A stretch of 64,000 nt of DNA from Pseudofrankia sp. DC12 (GCF_000966285.1 NZ_KQ031391.1:368978-432977); one strand, 5' to 3'; shown: positions 37,955 through 52,076, numbered from the stretch's first letter. The notes: generated by a model from the sequence alone, not told the origin. Numbers and translations: made by a program.

Positions 37955-40900
37955 CGGCCGGCCGCGGCGAGGAGCTCGTCGTGGGTGCCGGTCTCGGCGA
38001 TACGCCCGCCGTCCAGCACGACGATGCGGTCGGCGCCACGGGCGGTCTGCAGGCGGTGGGCGATGAGGATCGTGGTGCGCGCCCGGGAGATCCGCTGCAT
38101 GGCCGCCGTCACCCTCGCCTCGGTGGCCAGGTCGAGGTTGGAGGTCGCCTCGTCGAGCAGCAGGACGGCCGGGTCGACGAGCTCGGCCCGAGCCAGGGCG
38201 ATCAGCTGGCGCTGGCCGGCCGACAGGGACCGGCCGCGCTCGGCGACCTCGTGCAGGTAGCCCCCGGCCAGCGTCGCGATGAACTCGTGGGCGCCGACGG
38301 CCCGCGCCGCGGCCTCGACCTCGGCATCGGCCGCGGACGGCCGGCCGTAGGCGATGTTGTCCCGGATGGTCCCGGTGAACAGGAACGCCTCCTGCGGCAC
38401 GTAGCCGAGCTGTTGGCGGAACGCCGGCAGGTCCAGCCCGCGCAGGTCCTGGCCGTCGACCCGGACCGATCCGGCGTCGGGGTCGTAGAACCGGGCGAGC
38501 AATTTCATGACCGTCGACTTGCCCGCGCCTGTCTCGCCGACCAGCGCGACCGTCTCACCGGCGCGGACCCGCAGGTCGACGCCGCGCAGCGCCTCCGGTG
38601 GCCGGGCCGCCCGGGCCGCCGCGGCGGCGGCCATCGTCCTCGCGTCCTTGCCGGCGGCCAGTGCCTCGGTCCAGCCACGCTGGCCGAGCCCGGCGGACAC
38701 GGCGGCCGACGCGGTCGAGACCGCGCCGGTCGGGTAGGCGAACCGGACGTCGTCGAGCGTCAGCTCGCCGCGCAGCCGGGCCGGGACGACCGGGTCGGGG
38801 GCCGGCGGGGTGAGCGTGCGCAGCCGCATCAGCTCGGCGATCCGGCTGACCGACACCCGCGTCTGCTGCCAGGCGTCGAACACCTGGGACAGCTGCTGGA
38901 TCGGGGAGAAGAACATGTTGATGTAGAGCAGGAACGCGATGAGGCCGCCGGCGGTGAGGTTCCCGTGCGCGATCAGGGCCGAGCCGACGCCGAGCACGAT
39001 CGCGTCGGCGACCGCCGACAGGAACTGCACGAACGGGAAGTAGGTCGCGACGATGCGCTGCGCGGCGACCCGGGAATCCAGGTACGCCCGGCCGAGGCCG
39101 TGGAAGTGCGCGGTGGTGCGGGCCTCGTGCACGAACGCCTGCGCCTCGCGGACCCCGGAGACGGACTCCTGGAAGTCGGCGTTGACGATCGCGATCCGTT
39201 CCCGGGACAGGTCGTACAGCTTCGCCGCCCGGCTGCGGAACGGGATCGTCGCGACGACGAGCGGGATCACCACCGTCAGCGTGAGCAGGCCCAGCTCCAG
39301 GTTCATCACCACCAGCGCGACCCCGACGCCGACGAAGGTCACGAGCGCGACCAGCGCGGCCAGCAGGCCGGTCTCGATGAGCGCCTCGAACTGGTCGACG
39401 TCGGTCGTCATCCGGGTCATGATCCGGCCGGACATCTCGCGCTCGTAATAGTCCAGCGAAAGCCGTTGCAGCTGGGCGAAGATACGGATGCGCAGCGAGA
39501 GCATGATGCGCTCCGCGGCCCGGCCGGTCACGAACGTCTCGCCGATCTGGTTCGCCCAGTCAAAGACCGTCAGGGCCAGGAAGAGTGCCGAGACGACCCA
39601 CACCGCGGCCATCGAGCCTTCGGTGACGCCCCGGTCGACGCCGATCTTCACCAGCGTGGGCCCGGCGAGGCCCGCGACCGCGTCGAGGACGACGAAGAGC
39701 AGGCCGAGCAGCATCGGCCGGCGGAACCGGATCAGCAGCCGGCGCAGGCTGAAGTCCGGCTCGGGGCCGCCCTCGGCGGCGAGGTCGACGGCCGCGACGT
39801 CACCGATCGGCGGCAGCGCGTCGACCCGGGCGAGCAGCTCCGGGGTGGGCGCGAGGTTCAGCCGCCAGGCACCCCCGGCCGAGCCGCGGGCGGCACCGCC
39901 GCCGAGGCCCGCGCCGAGCCCGCCGCCGGCGAGCAGCTGGGCCCGTCTGCCGGATGGAGTCGTCGCGGCGGCCCGGCCGGCGGACTGCTGGGCCTTTGCC
40001 GCGTCCCAGGCGTCGGCCGTCGTCGTGATCGCGGCAGTTCCGGAGATCGCCGCGAAGGCCTCGACGCTGTCGCCGAGCTGGGCGGCCAGCGCCGGGTCGA
40101 GGCCGGAGAGCAGCTCCCGGTAGAGGGAGCTGCGCTCGGACAGCTCGTCGTGGGTGCCCTGGTCGACGACCCGGCCCTGGTCGAGGACGACGACCCGGTC
40201 GGCCAGGTGCAGCGTGGAGACCCGGTGCGCGACCAGCAGCGTGGTGCGGCCGGGCAGCAGGTCACGCAGGGCGTCGTGGATGACCGCCTCGGTCCGGGCG
40301 TCGACGGCGCTGGTCGCGTCGTCGAGCACGAGGATCCGCGGGTCGGCGAGGATCGCCCTGGCGAGCGCGACCCGCTGGCGCTGCCCGCCGGACAGCGACA
40401 GGCCGCGTTCCCCGACGACGGTGTCGTAGCCGAGTGGAAGGCCGACGATGAAGTCGTGCGCGCCGGCGGCGCGGGCCGCCGCCTCGACCTGCTCCTGGGT
40501 TACACCCTGATCCTGCGTGACGCCGTCGCCGGCCCGGCCGTAAGCGATGTTGGCGCGGACCGTGTCGGAGAACAGGAAGCTCTCCTCGAACGCGAACCCG
40601 ACCTGGCGGCGCAGCGACGCGAGCCGCACGTCACGCAGGTCGTGGCCGTCGACGGTCACCCGGCCCGCGTCCGGGTCGTGGAACCGGCCGAGGAACGCGG
40701 CCACCGTCGACTTGCCGCTGCCGCTCGGACCGATGATCGCGACCCGCTCACCGGCGCCGATCCGCAGGTCGAGGCCGCGCAGCACCGGCGGGCCATCCGG
40801 GTAGGCGTACTCGACGTTCTCGAAGACGATCTCGCCGCGGATCTCGCCGAGCTCCACCGCATCCGGCCGGTCGGCGATCGAGGGCGGCAGCTCGAGCAGC

Positions 40901-41919
40901 TGGAAGATCCGCTCGACGCTGGCGCGGGCCTGCTGGCCCATCGTCAGCACGCCGGCGAGCTGCCGGGCCGGCGAGGTGAACTGGGCTACGTAGGTGGAGA
41001 ACGCAAGGAACGTGCCGATCGTGATCGACCCGCGGACCGCCATCCACCCGCCGAGAGCGAGGATCGCGACCTGGGCGAGCGCCGGGACCGCCTCCAGCAG
41101 GGGCCCGTACCGGGACTTCATCCGGACCGCGCGCATCCGCGAGCCGTAGAGCGTCCCGGTCGCGGCGGCGAGCCGGCGCAGCTCCCGGTCCTCCTGGCCG
41201 AAGGCCTTCACCACCCGGACGCCGTTGACGTCCTCGTCGACGATCTGCGCGACGTCGCCCTCGCGCTGCTGGGCGTCCCAGCTCGCGGGGAACACCCGGG
41301 TCCGCAGCCGGTAGGAGACGGCGACCAGCGCCGGCGCGACGACCAGGCCGACGACGGCGAGGCCGGGGGCCAGGATGAACATGACGACCAGCGAGCCGAG
41401 CATCATCAGCAGGTTGCCGGACAGCAGCGGCAGGAACATCAGCAGGCCCTGGACCAGCGCCGAGTCCGAGTTCGCGCGGGCGACCAGCTGGCCGGTGGGC
41501 ATCCGGCTCAGGTTGTCCTGGTCCATCGTCAGCAGATGGTCATGCATGGCGTTGCGCAGGTCGTACTGGACGGCGAGGGCCGCCTTGCCGCCGTAGTAGC
41601 GCCGCAGGTGCGCGAAGCCGAAGCTCGCGAGCGCGATGCCGAGCAGGAGCAGCAGCCAGGGCCACAGCGGCGCGCTCCGCGCGACGACCACCTTGTCGAC
41701 GATCTGCCGCGCCACCAGCGGGACGAAGGCCTGCGACCCGCTGCCGAACACCGACCCGACCAGGGCCAGCACGACGGCGCCCTTGTGCCGCAGCAGACAG
41801 CCCCACAGCCGCCGGATCCACCCCGGCCCGCTCGGCGGCTCCGCCTGCGCCGCGGGAGCCGTGGCCTGCGGCCGGGCCGCCGCGCCGGTGTTCGGGGCGT
41901 CCCCAGGGTTCGTGGTCAT
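37894..41919 (-). CDS. fused two-half ABC multidrug-type exporter
   Basis: One chain of about 1341 residues contains two TMD-NBD halves. NBD1: Walker A IIGPSGSGKST (near residue 397), signature LSLSGGQRQR, Walker B ILVLDDATSAVD, where the catalytic Glu is Asp. The Q-loop reads FAFEESFLF. NBD2: Walker A LVGETGAGKST (near 1129), Q-loop VPQEAFLF, signature LSAGQRQL, Walker B VLLLDEATSNLD. So one ATP site looks degenerate, as in heterodimeric exporters such as BmrCD/LmrCD; a single-chain example is mycobacterial Rv0194. An Ala-rich insert splits NBD2 after FAYPTG. ATG 41919 is favoured by CGGAG. MarR lies upstream. Confidence 0.92.
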   Translation of the reverse strand: MTTNPGDAPNTGAAARPQATAPAAQAEPPSGPGWIRRLWGCLLRHKGAVVLALVGSVFGSGSQAFVPLVARQIVDKVVVARSAPLWPWLLLLLGIALASFGFAHLRRYYGGKAALAVQYDLRNAMHDHLLTMDQDNLSRMPTGQLVARANSDSALVQGLLMFLPLLSGNLLMMLGSLVVMFILAPGLAVVGLVVAPALVAVSYRLRTRVFPASWDAQQREGDVAQIVDEDVNGVRVVKAFGQEDRELRRLAAATGTLYGSRMRAVRMKSRYGPLLEAVPALAQVAILALGGWMAVRGSITIGTFLAFSTYVAQFTSPARQLAGVLTMGQQARASVERIFQLLELPPSIADRPDAVELGEIRGEIVFENVEYAYPDGPPVLRGLDLRIGAGERVAIIGPSGSGKSTVAAFLGRFHDPDAGRVTVDGHDLRDVRLASLRRQVGFAFEESFLFSDTVRANIAYGRAGDGVTQDQGVTQEQVEAAARAAGAHDFIVGLPLGYDTVVGERGLSLSGGQRQRVALARAILADPRILVLDDATSAVDARTEAVIHDALRDLLPGRTTLLVAHRVSTLHLADRVVVLDQGRVVDQGTHDELSERSSLYRELLSGLDPALAAQLGDSVEAFAAISGTAAITTTADAWDAAKAQQSAGRAAATTPSGRRAQLLAGGGLGAGLGGGAARGSAGGAWRLNLAPTPELLARVDALPPIGDVAAVDLAAEGGPEPDFSLRRLLIRFRRPMLLGLLFVVLDAVAGLAGPTLVKIGVDRGVTEGSMAAVWVVSALFLALTVFDWANQIGETFVTGRAAERIMLSLRIRIFAQLQRLSLDYYEREMSGRIMTRMTTDVDQFEALIETGLLAALVALVTFVGVGVALVVMNLELGLLTLTVVIPLVVATIPFRSRAAKLYDLSRERIAIVNADFQESVSGVREAQAFVHEARTTAHFHGLGRAYLDSRVAAQRIVATYFPFVQFLSAVADAIVLGVGSALIAHGNLTAGGLIAFLLYINMFFSPIQQLSQVFDAWQQTRVSVSRIAELMRLRTLTPPAPDPVVPARLRGELTLDDVRFAYPTGAVSTASAAVSAGLGQRGWTEALAAGKDARTMAAAAAARAARPPEALRGVDLRVRAGETVALVGETGAGKSTVMKLLARFYDPDAGSVRVDGQDLRGLDLPAFRQQLGYVPQEAFLFTGTIRDNIAYGRPSAADAEVEAAARAVGAHEFIATLAGGYLHEVAERGRSLSAGQRQLIALARAELVDPAVLLLDEATSNLDLATEARVTAAMQRISRARTTILIAHRLQTARGADRIVVLDGGRIAETGTHDELLAAAGRYAAMWRAFELVTATPAPVD

Positions 41920-41981
41920 CGGCACTCCGTAGTCCAGGCTCGCTGTCTTTCAGTCCCGCTGCGGTCCAAGCTTGCTGTGGC

Positions 41982-42479
41982 TCAGGCGCGCCGCCCGAGT
42001 CCCCTGGCGGCGGCGCGGTCGGCGAGATAGCCGTCGACGGCACCGTCGAGCGCCCGCAGGGCGGCGAGGACGGCGGCTGGTTCGGCGGTCCGGGCGGCAA
42101 GCTCGCCGAGGCGGTCGAGCATCGCCCGTTCCGCCGCGTCGAGGACGGCCCGGCCGTCGTCGGTGAGCCGCAGGGTGGCGGCTCGCTGGTCGTCGTCGAC
42201 GGCGGCGCGGGTCAGCAGGCCGCGCCGGCGCAGCGACTCGACGGTCGCGCTGATGGTCGGCTTGCCGAGCGCGAGCCGGGCCGCGATCCGCGACGCCCGC
42301 TCGTCGCCGGCCGCGACGGAGGCCAGCACCCGGTATTGCGCCAGGCTCAGCTCCCCCGACGCCCGCTCCAGGACCCGCGCCGCGCCCACCAGCGCGCGCA
42401 CGGCCCCCACCGACACGGCCCCGGCACGCACGGCCCCCACGGCCCCCACAGGCGGCTCGACCGGGACAGACCTCTCCAT
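41982..42479 (-). CDS. MarR family regulator
   Basis: This 165-residue winged-helix protein has LSLAQYRVLASVAAGDERAS (20), then LALGKPTISATVESL and the wing RRRGLLTRAAVDDDQRAATL (20). It lies 60 bases upstream of the ABC exporter in the same direction, the usual arrangement of a self-regulating MarR repressor with a drug efflux pump. A Gly/Val/Ala repeat (VGAVGAVRAGAVSVGAVRA) precedes the domain. The inverted repeat at 42500-42514 is a likely operator. Confidence 0.88.
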   Translation of the reverse strand: MERSVPVEPPVGAVGAVRAGAVSVGAVRALVGAARVLERASGELSLAQYRVLASVAAGDERASRIAARLALGKPTISATVESLRRRGLLTRAAVDDDQRAATLRLTDDGRAVLDAAERAMLDRLGELAARTAEPAAVLAALRALDGAVDGYLADRAAARGLGRRA

Positions 42480-42499
42480 GCCCCGACGGTACCAAATTA

Positions 42500-42514
42500 G
42501 TTCGGGTAACGAAC
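42500..42514. promoter_or_regulatory. candidate MarR operator
   Basis: GTTCG and CGAAC form a perfect inverted repeat around GGTAA, 20 bases upstream of the marR start, in an AT-rich patch. Length and location fit a MarR-type site. Confidence 0.55.
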
Positions 42515-42608
42515 CATATTGACCCGACGCGGACCGGTCAGCGGATGCCTGCCAGGACCGGGCCCGCGCTGGCGCGGGAACCCCGCGCCAGCGGCTGGGG
42601 ACGGCCGG

Positions 42609-42815
42609 TCAGTCGTTCTGGTCGCCGAGCTTCTCGACGAAGTCCTGGGCCTTGTCGACGCCGGTGTCGATGTGGTCGCTGTATTTGCCGCCGGTCCGGT
42701 CGTCGACGAGGTCACCGGCCTTCTCCAGCCCGCCCTTGATCGCGTCAGCGTGGTCGCCGGCCAGGTCCTCGGCCTTGTCCTTGAGATCGCCAAGATTCTT
42801 CAGGTTGTCGAACAT
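42609..42815 (-). CDS. MT0933-like antitoxin family protein
   Basis: This 68-residue acidic helical protein reads MFDNLKNLGDLKDKAEDLAG at the start and includes DDRTGGKYSDHIDTGVDKAQ, the hallmark of the MT0933/Rv0909-type antitoxin family. No toxin gene is next to it. Many actinobacteria carry such solitary copies, so an antitoxin role is not shown. It is separated from LysR by 148 bp with no feature seen. Confidence 0.82.
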   Translation of the reverse strand: MFDNLKNLGDLKDKAEDLAGDHADAIKGGLEKAGDLVDDRTGGKYSDHIDTGVDKAQDFVEKLGDQND

Positions 42816-42963
42816 GCGTAAGCCTCTCTCCGTGCGGCTCCGAACGCGGCAAAAGTGAGCCTATGGAAGCGGGGCGGGTCTGCTGGCCGATCCAGCGTCT
42901 GATCAGCTGGTTCCCGGCGTCCCCGCCGGCACGAAAGGGCGTACGCACACCGGCTGGCCGTCG

Positions 42964-43851
42964 TCAGGCGCCGAGGAGGACGGCGAGGGCCCGGCCGGCG
43001 GCGCCGGTATCGGCGGTGACCCCGGCGAGCACCTCGACGCGGTACTCCAGGCGCGGCTCGGCCACCGGGACGGCGGCCAGGTCGGCGCGCCCCGCGACCG
43101 TCCAGGCCGGCAGCAGGACGAGGCCGGCGCCGGCGGCGACGAGCGCCGCGAGGCCGGCGAGGTCCGTGCCCGCGTAGACGGCGCAGTGCGGCAGCCGTTC
43201 GGTGCCAACAGCACGACGGACGTCCACCGCCGGCGCCGCCGCCGCGGGCGCGTCCAGCCAACGGGCGTCTGCGAGGTCGGCGAGCCGCAGTCCAGGGCGG
43301 CGGGCGAGCGGATGGTCGGCCGGCAGGATGACGCTGACCGGGTCGGTGACGATCTCCACCGCCCGCAGCGGGCCGACGTCCGGCAGCCGCAGCGGGTCGC
43401 CCGGCGTGGCGAGCCCGACGGCCAGGCCCAGCTCGCAGGCGCCGCGCGCCACGTCGATCGCGACCGTCTCCAGGCCGGCCACCGTGATCGTGACGTCCAG
43501 CCGCGGCAGCGCGCCCATCGCCGCGCCGAACGCGGCCGCGAGCCGGGGCAGCGCCAGCGGGCAGGCGGCGACCCGCAGCTGGTCGGGCGGCCCGCCGGCC
43601 GCGCGCAGCACGTCGGCGCGGGCGGCGGACGCCCGCAGCAGCAGCGGCTCGGCGTGTTCGAGCAGCCGCGCACCAGCGGCGGTCGTCGCGACCGGACGCC
43701 GAGTCAGCACCGCCACCCCGCCCAGCGACGCCTCCAGCGCGGCGATCTGCTGGGACACCGCGCTCTGGGTGTAGCCGAGCTCCCGGGCCGCCGCCGAGAA
43801 CGAGCCGGAGCGGGCGACCGCGGTGAAGGTCCGAAGCAGCACCAGGTCCAC
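42964..43851 (-). CDS. LysR family transcriptional regulator
   Basis: The HTH reads LRTFTAVARSGSFSAAAREL (20) followed by GYTQSAVSQQIAALEASLGG (20), the LysR pattern. The C-terminal effector domain spans residues 90-295. It is divergent from the CTP-synthase-like amidotransferase gene and shares about 89 bp of intergenic DNA with it, so it probably regulates that gene. Its ligand is unknown. Confidence 0.9.
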   Translation of the reverse strand: MDLVLLRTFTAVARSGSFSAAARELGYTQSAVSQQIAALEASLGGVAVLTRRPVATTAAGARLLEHAEPLLLRASAARADVLRAAGGPPDQLRVAACPLALPRLAAAFGAAMGALPRLDVTITVAGLETVAIDVARGACELGLAVGLATPGDPLRLPDVGPLRAVEIVTDPVSVILPADHPLARRPGLRLADLADARWLDAPAAAAPAVDVRRAVGTERLPHCAVYAGTDLAGLAALVAAGAGLVLLPAWTVAGRADLAAVPVAEPRLEYRVEVLAGVTADTGAAGRALAVLLGA

Positions 43852-43940
43852 CGGGCCAGTGTCACCGACATCAGGACCGCTTATCGAGGGACCAGTGATA
43901 ATCGTTGGACCTGAACCAGCCGGCTGCCCAGCATCAAGGC

Positions 43941-44732
43941 ATGGCCTCCTCGACCACCAGCCCTTCCGCCGCCGCCACTCCCGTCTCCGCCACCGCCCGG
44001 GTCGCGCTCGTCGGCGACCGGTCCGCCGACATTGCCGCCCACGGGCGGGTCCCGGCGATCCTGCGCCAGCTGCGCGACCGCGACGGCCTCGTCCTCGACG
44101 CCTACTGGGTGCCCACCCCGGACGCCGCGCAGCCGGGCATGCTCGACGGCTTCGACGCGGTCTGGCTGCTGCCCGGCAGCCCCTACGTCGAGCAGGCCGG
44201 AGCCGTCGAGGCGGCCCGGCACGCGCGCACCGGGCGGGTGCCGTTCCTCGGCACCTGCGGCGGCTTCCAGCACGCGGTCGTCGAGTACGCCCGCAACGTC
44301 TGCGGCCTCACGGACGCCGGGCACGCCGAGGTCGAGCCGGAGGCCGCGGACCACGTCGTCGTGCCGCTGGAGTGCTCGCTGAAGGGGCACGAGGCAGCGG
44401 TGCGGATCGAGCGCGGCTCGCTGGCCGAGTGGGTGTTCGGCGTCGAGCGGACCGTCGAGCGCTACCACTGCTCCTACGGCGTATCGGCCGGGCATCTGGA
44501 CCGGCTGCGGGCGGCCGGGCTGCGGTTCAGCGGCGTGGACGAGGCGGGCGGCGCGCGAGTGCTGGAGCTCGCCGACCACCCCTTCTTCCTGGCCACGCTG
44601 TTCCAGCCCGAGCTGGCCTCGGACCGGCCGCGGGTCCACCCGGTGATCCGGGCCTTCGCGACGGCCGCGATCTCTCAGGCCGCCCGGCGGCGGACCGCGA
44701 AGCACGCCGCCCTGTCGGACCTGGTCGCCTGA
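43941..44732 (+). CDS. solo class I glutamine-amidotransferase domain related to CTP synthase C-terminus
   Basis: A 263-residue stand-alone relative of the CTP synthase glutaminase domain, without the synthase domain. The nucleophile elbow is FLGTCGGFQHAVVEYARNV (Cys about residue 106), and the hydrophobic loop is VWLLPGSPY. The region that carries the catalytic His-Glu pair in CTP synthase (HPEF) reads FQPEL here, so the histidine is replaced by Gln. It may be a non-standard hydrolase or sensor. ATG 43941 is taken; a TTG at 43905 would add 12 residues. Confidence 0.75.
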   Translation: MASSTTSPSAAATPVSATARVALVGDRSADIAAHGRVPAILRQLRDRDGLVLDAYWVPTPDAAQPGMLDGFDAVWLLPGSPYVEQAGAVEAARHARTGRVPFLGTCGGFQHAVVEYARNVCGLTDAGHAEVEPEAADHVVVPLECSLKGHEAAVRIERGSLAEWVFGVERTVERYHCSYGVSAGHLDRLRAAGLRFSGVDEAGGARVLELADHPFFLATLFQPELASDRPRVHPVIRAFATAAISQAARRRTAKHAALSDLVA

Positions 44733-44924
44733 CCGGACCGGGCCAGGCCTGGCTCGCGGGCTCCGGCGCCCGCGCGGCGCACCGCGGCATGGCAGGCCCG
44801 GTATCCCCGGTAGGTGTCAACAAGCGACGGAACGAAACCGGATCGCCAAACTCCGCGCTTAGTGTCGCCGCACGGCAGGGTCGGCCACGACCGACCTCCG
44901 AGACGGCGGGAGGCCGGTGCACCG

Positions 44925-46412
44925 ATGAGTGACCTGATGGACGCCGCTGGTCCGCCCGGTGAGTTCCTGGTCCGCGGCGCCTACGTGCTGACGATGGCCG
45001 GCCTACCGGACCCGGGTGTGCGTGACCGGACGCCGGGAGTCCGGCTCGACGGCGTGGTGGCGGACGGCGCGGTGCACGTCCACGACGGCGCGATCGTCTC
45101 GGTCGGGCCGTTCGCCGAGCTGGCCGCGGGCCTTCCCGGCGTCCCGGTGCACGGCGACGGGACGGGGATCGTGCTGCCCGGGCTGGTCAGTACGCACACC
45201 CACCTGTCCGAGGCGCTCGCCACCGGGATGGGCAGCGAGCTGTCCCTCTTCGAGTGGGGGGCGGAGATCGTCGGGCCGCTCGGCACCGTCCTCACCCGCG
45301 AGGACGCGGCCGAGGGCACGGCGCTGCGGGCCGTCGAGATGCTGCTGTCCGGGGTCACGACCGTCAACGACATGTTCTGCCACGCCAACATCGGCTCGCG
45401 GGCGAGCCTCGGCGTGGTCGACGGCATGGTGCGTGCCGGGATGCGTGGCGTCGTGTCGTACGGAGCCGAGGACGCGATGGCGCCCGGCATCGAGGACCCG
45501 GCGCGGGCCATCGAGATCATCGAGGACGTCGTCGCCGAGCAGCGGGCGCTCGCCGCGGCGGTGGACGACGCGCCGCTGCTGGGCTTCCGATACGGCATCG
45601 GCACGCTGCTCGGCCAGTCCGACCCGCTGCTGGAGCGGGGGGTGGCACTGTGCCGCGAGCACGGCTGGGCGGTGCACACCCATCTCGCCGAGGTGCGCGA
45701 GGAGGTGACGATGGCCCGACTGCGCTGGGGCCACCGCACCGTCGAGCACGCGCGCCGGCTCGGCTACCTGGAACGGCCGCTGATCGCCGGGCACTGCGTC
45801 TGGCTGACCGAGGCCGACGTCGCGCTGCTCGCCGCCCACGGGGTCGCCGTCGCGCACAACCCGGTGGCGAACATGATCCTCGGCTCCGGGGTCTGCCCGG
45901 TGCCGCGGCTGCGGTCCGCGGGCATCGCGGTCGGCATCGGGACCGACGGGGCCGCGTCGAACGACAGCCAGGACATGCTGCAGGCCGTCAAGGCCGCGGC
46001 GCTGCTGCAGAAGGTGCACCATCAGGACGCGCTGGTCATCGACGCCCTCGACGTGCTGGCGATGGCGACGATCGACGGCGCCCGCGCGCTCGGCCTCGAC
46101 CAGCTGGTCGGCAGCCTGGCGCCGGGCAAGCGGGCCGATCTGGTGCTGCTCCAGGACACCGTCGACGTGGCCATGCTGCACGACCCGATCGGCCAGGTCG
46201 TCTACGGAGCGTCGCCGCGCTCCGTGCGGGACGTCTGGGTCGACGGGCGTCAGGTTGTCGTCGGCCACAGCTGCGTCACCGTCGACGAGCGGGCCCAGAT
46301 CGCGCGGTGCCGCCCGCTCGCGGCCCGGCTCGCCGCCGCGGCCGGGCTCGTCGAGGCCGGGCACGCCGCCGCGAGTCCGGCCGTCGCCACGCTGGCCGGG
46401 GCGGGCCGGTAG
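44925..46412 (+). CDS. amidohydrolase-superfamily deaminase (MtaD/8-oxoguanine deaminase-like)
   Basis: This 495-residue metal-dependent hydrolase has HTHLSEAL (first two metal histidines), HTHLAEVREE, AGHCVWLTEADVALLAAHG (19) and GIGTDGAASNDSQDMLQAV (19), the last providing the catalytic Asp. The pattern fits the ATZ/TRZ-like clade, including S-adenosylhomocysteine/MTA deaminase, 8-oxoguanine deaminase and chlorohydrolases. A deaminase of a purine or triazine-like ring is likely, with exact substrate open. GGGAGG lies upstream of ATG 44925. It runs into the shared terminator before the rRNA genes. Confidence 0.85.
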   Translation: MSDLMDAAGPPGEFLVRGAYVLTMAGLPDPGVRDRTPGVRLDGVVADGAVHVHDGAIVSVGPFAELAAGLPGVPVHGDGTGIVLPGLVSTHTHLSEALATGMGSELSLFEWGAEIVGPLGTVLTREDAAEGTALRAVEMLLSGVTTVNDMFCHANIGSRASLGVVDGMVRAGMRGVVSYGAEDAMAPGIEDPARAIEIIEDVVAEQRALAAAVDDAPLLGFRYGIGTLLGQSDPLLERGVALCREHGWAVHTHLAEVREEVTMARLRWGHRTVEHARRLGYLERPLIAGHCVWLTEADVALLAAHGVAVAHNPVANMILGSGVCPVPRLRSAGIAVGIGTDGAASNDSQDMLQAVKAAALLQKVHHQDALVIDALDVLAMATIDGARALGLDQLVGSLAPGKRADLVLLQDTVDVAMLHDPIGQVVYGASPRSVRDVWVDGRQVVVGHSCVTVDERAQIARCRPLAARLAAAAGLVEAGHAAASPAVATLAGAGR

Positions 46413-46436
46413 GCAGTGGAGTGTTCCCGGGAATGC

Positions 46437-46472
46437 GGAACGCCCCCACACCGTCAGGTGTGGGGGCGTTCC
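46437..46472. terminator. strong hairpin at end of rRNA operon, likely bidirectional
   Basis: Two 16-base arms starting GGAACGCCCCC pair perfectly around a 4-base GTCA loop. It lies between the convergent amidohydrolase gene and the 5S rRNA gene. Confidence 0.8.
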
Positions 46473-46483
46473 GGAATGATTGT

Positions 46484-46600
46484 TCGGCGGTGTCCTACTC
46501 TCCCACCCGGTCTCCCGGGCAGTACCATCGGCGCTGGGGAACTTAGCTTCCGGGTTCGGAATGGGACCGGGCGTACCCTCCCCGCTGAAACCACCGAAAC
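46484..46600 (-). rRNA. rrf: 5S ribosomal RNA
   Basis: On the minus strand it starts GTTTCGGTGGTTTCAGCGGG and contains the conserved CCCATTCCGAACCCGGAAGC and GCGCCGATGGTACTGC blocks, about 117 nt. It is the last gene of the operon. Confidence 0.95.
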
Positions 46601-46621
46601 ACTATCGAGATATCGGCACCT

Positions 46622-46660
46622 CACCCCAACCCACACCCCTAGCAGAGGGGGGTTGGGGTG
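46622..46660 (-). other. hairpin in the 23S-5S spacer
   Basis: CACCCCAACC (46622-46631) pairs with GGTTGGGGTG (46651-46660), with an inner CCCCT/AGGGG pairing. It probably marks processing between 23S and 5S rRNA. Confidence 0.5.
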
Positions 46661-46681
46661 GTCTGCCGTTCCTCGGGAACC

Positions 46682-46704
46682 GCACAGTGGACGCGTAGCA
46701 TCTT

Positions 46705-46710
<6 letters not shown>
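46682..46710 (-). other. 3' arm of the 23S rRNA processing stem
   Basis: The sequence containing GCACAGTGGACGCG is repeated in inverted orientation at 49813-49841, allowing a nearly perfect 28-bp helix across the whole 23S gene; this is the expected RNase III substrate. Confidence 0.75.
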
Positions 46711-51688
<4,978 letters not shown>

Positions 51689-51875
51689 CTTTAAAACCCC
51701 TCGACGGGGAGATGCCCCGGCATATAAAGACAGAAGATCAAGTAGATCGTCCCGTCATATGCCAAAGGAATTACAAAACCACCTGCAGACAACACCAGCC
51801 CAAACCCCCCAAAAGAAGGACCCAGACCAGCACCACCCACAGACGGGGTTATATGGCACTGACTTCTATGGCACG

Positions 51876-51896
51876 CTGTTGAGTTCTCAAGGAGCG
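51876..51896 (-). promoter_or_regulatory. boxA antitermination site in rRNA leader
   Basis: CTCCTTGAGAACTCAACAG on the minus strand matches the conserved actinobacterial boxA-type leader sequence upstream of 16S. Confidence 0.6.
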
Positions 51897-52046
51897 GACG
51901 CATGAACCGGCTGGACACTCTTTCGGAGTGCTTCACCGGCGCGTTCCGGTTTATACCGGACTCACGCTACCACTTTCCCGGCCGAGGCCGGTGAGGTGAT
52001 TTCGACATTTCCCGGAACCGGTTACCCGGCCCGCCGTGTCGATCGC

Positions 52047-52076
52047 ACCTTACGGAGCTTCGAGAGAGCCTGTCAA
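52047..52076 (-). promoter_or_regulatory. rRNA operon promoter candidate
   Basis: TTGACA (52071-52076) and TAAGGT (52047-52052) on the minus strand are separated by 18 bases, about 360 bases upstream of 16S. A second start nearer the gene is possible: TATAAA is seen on the minus strand around 51951-51956. Confidence 0.65.

Noticed and set aside
37981-42030. Open frame of about 1350 codons antisense to the ABC exporter
   Set aside because: Mirror of third-position GC bias; no motif, and the exporter frame is beyond doubt.
42609-43851. Toxin-antitoxin pair including the MT0933-like gene
   Set aside because: The neighbours are a MarR regulator and a LysR regulator; no toxin candidate is present.
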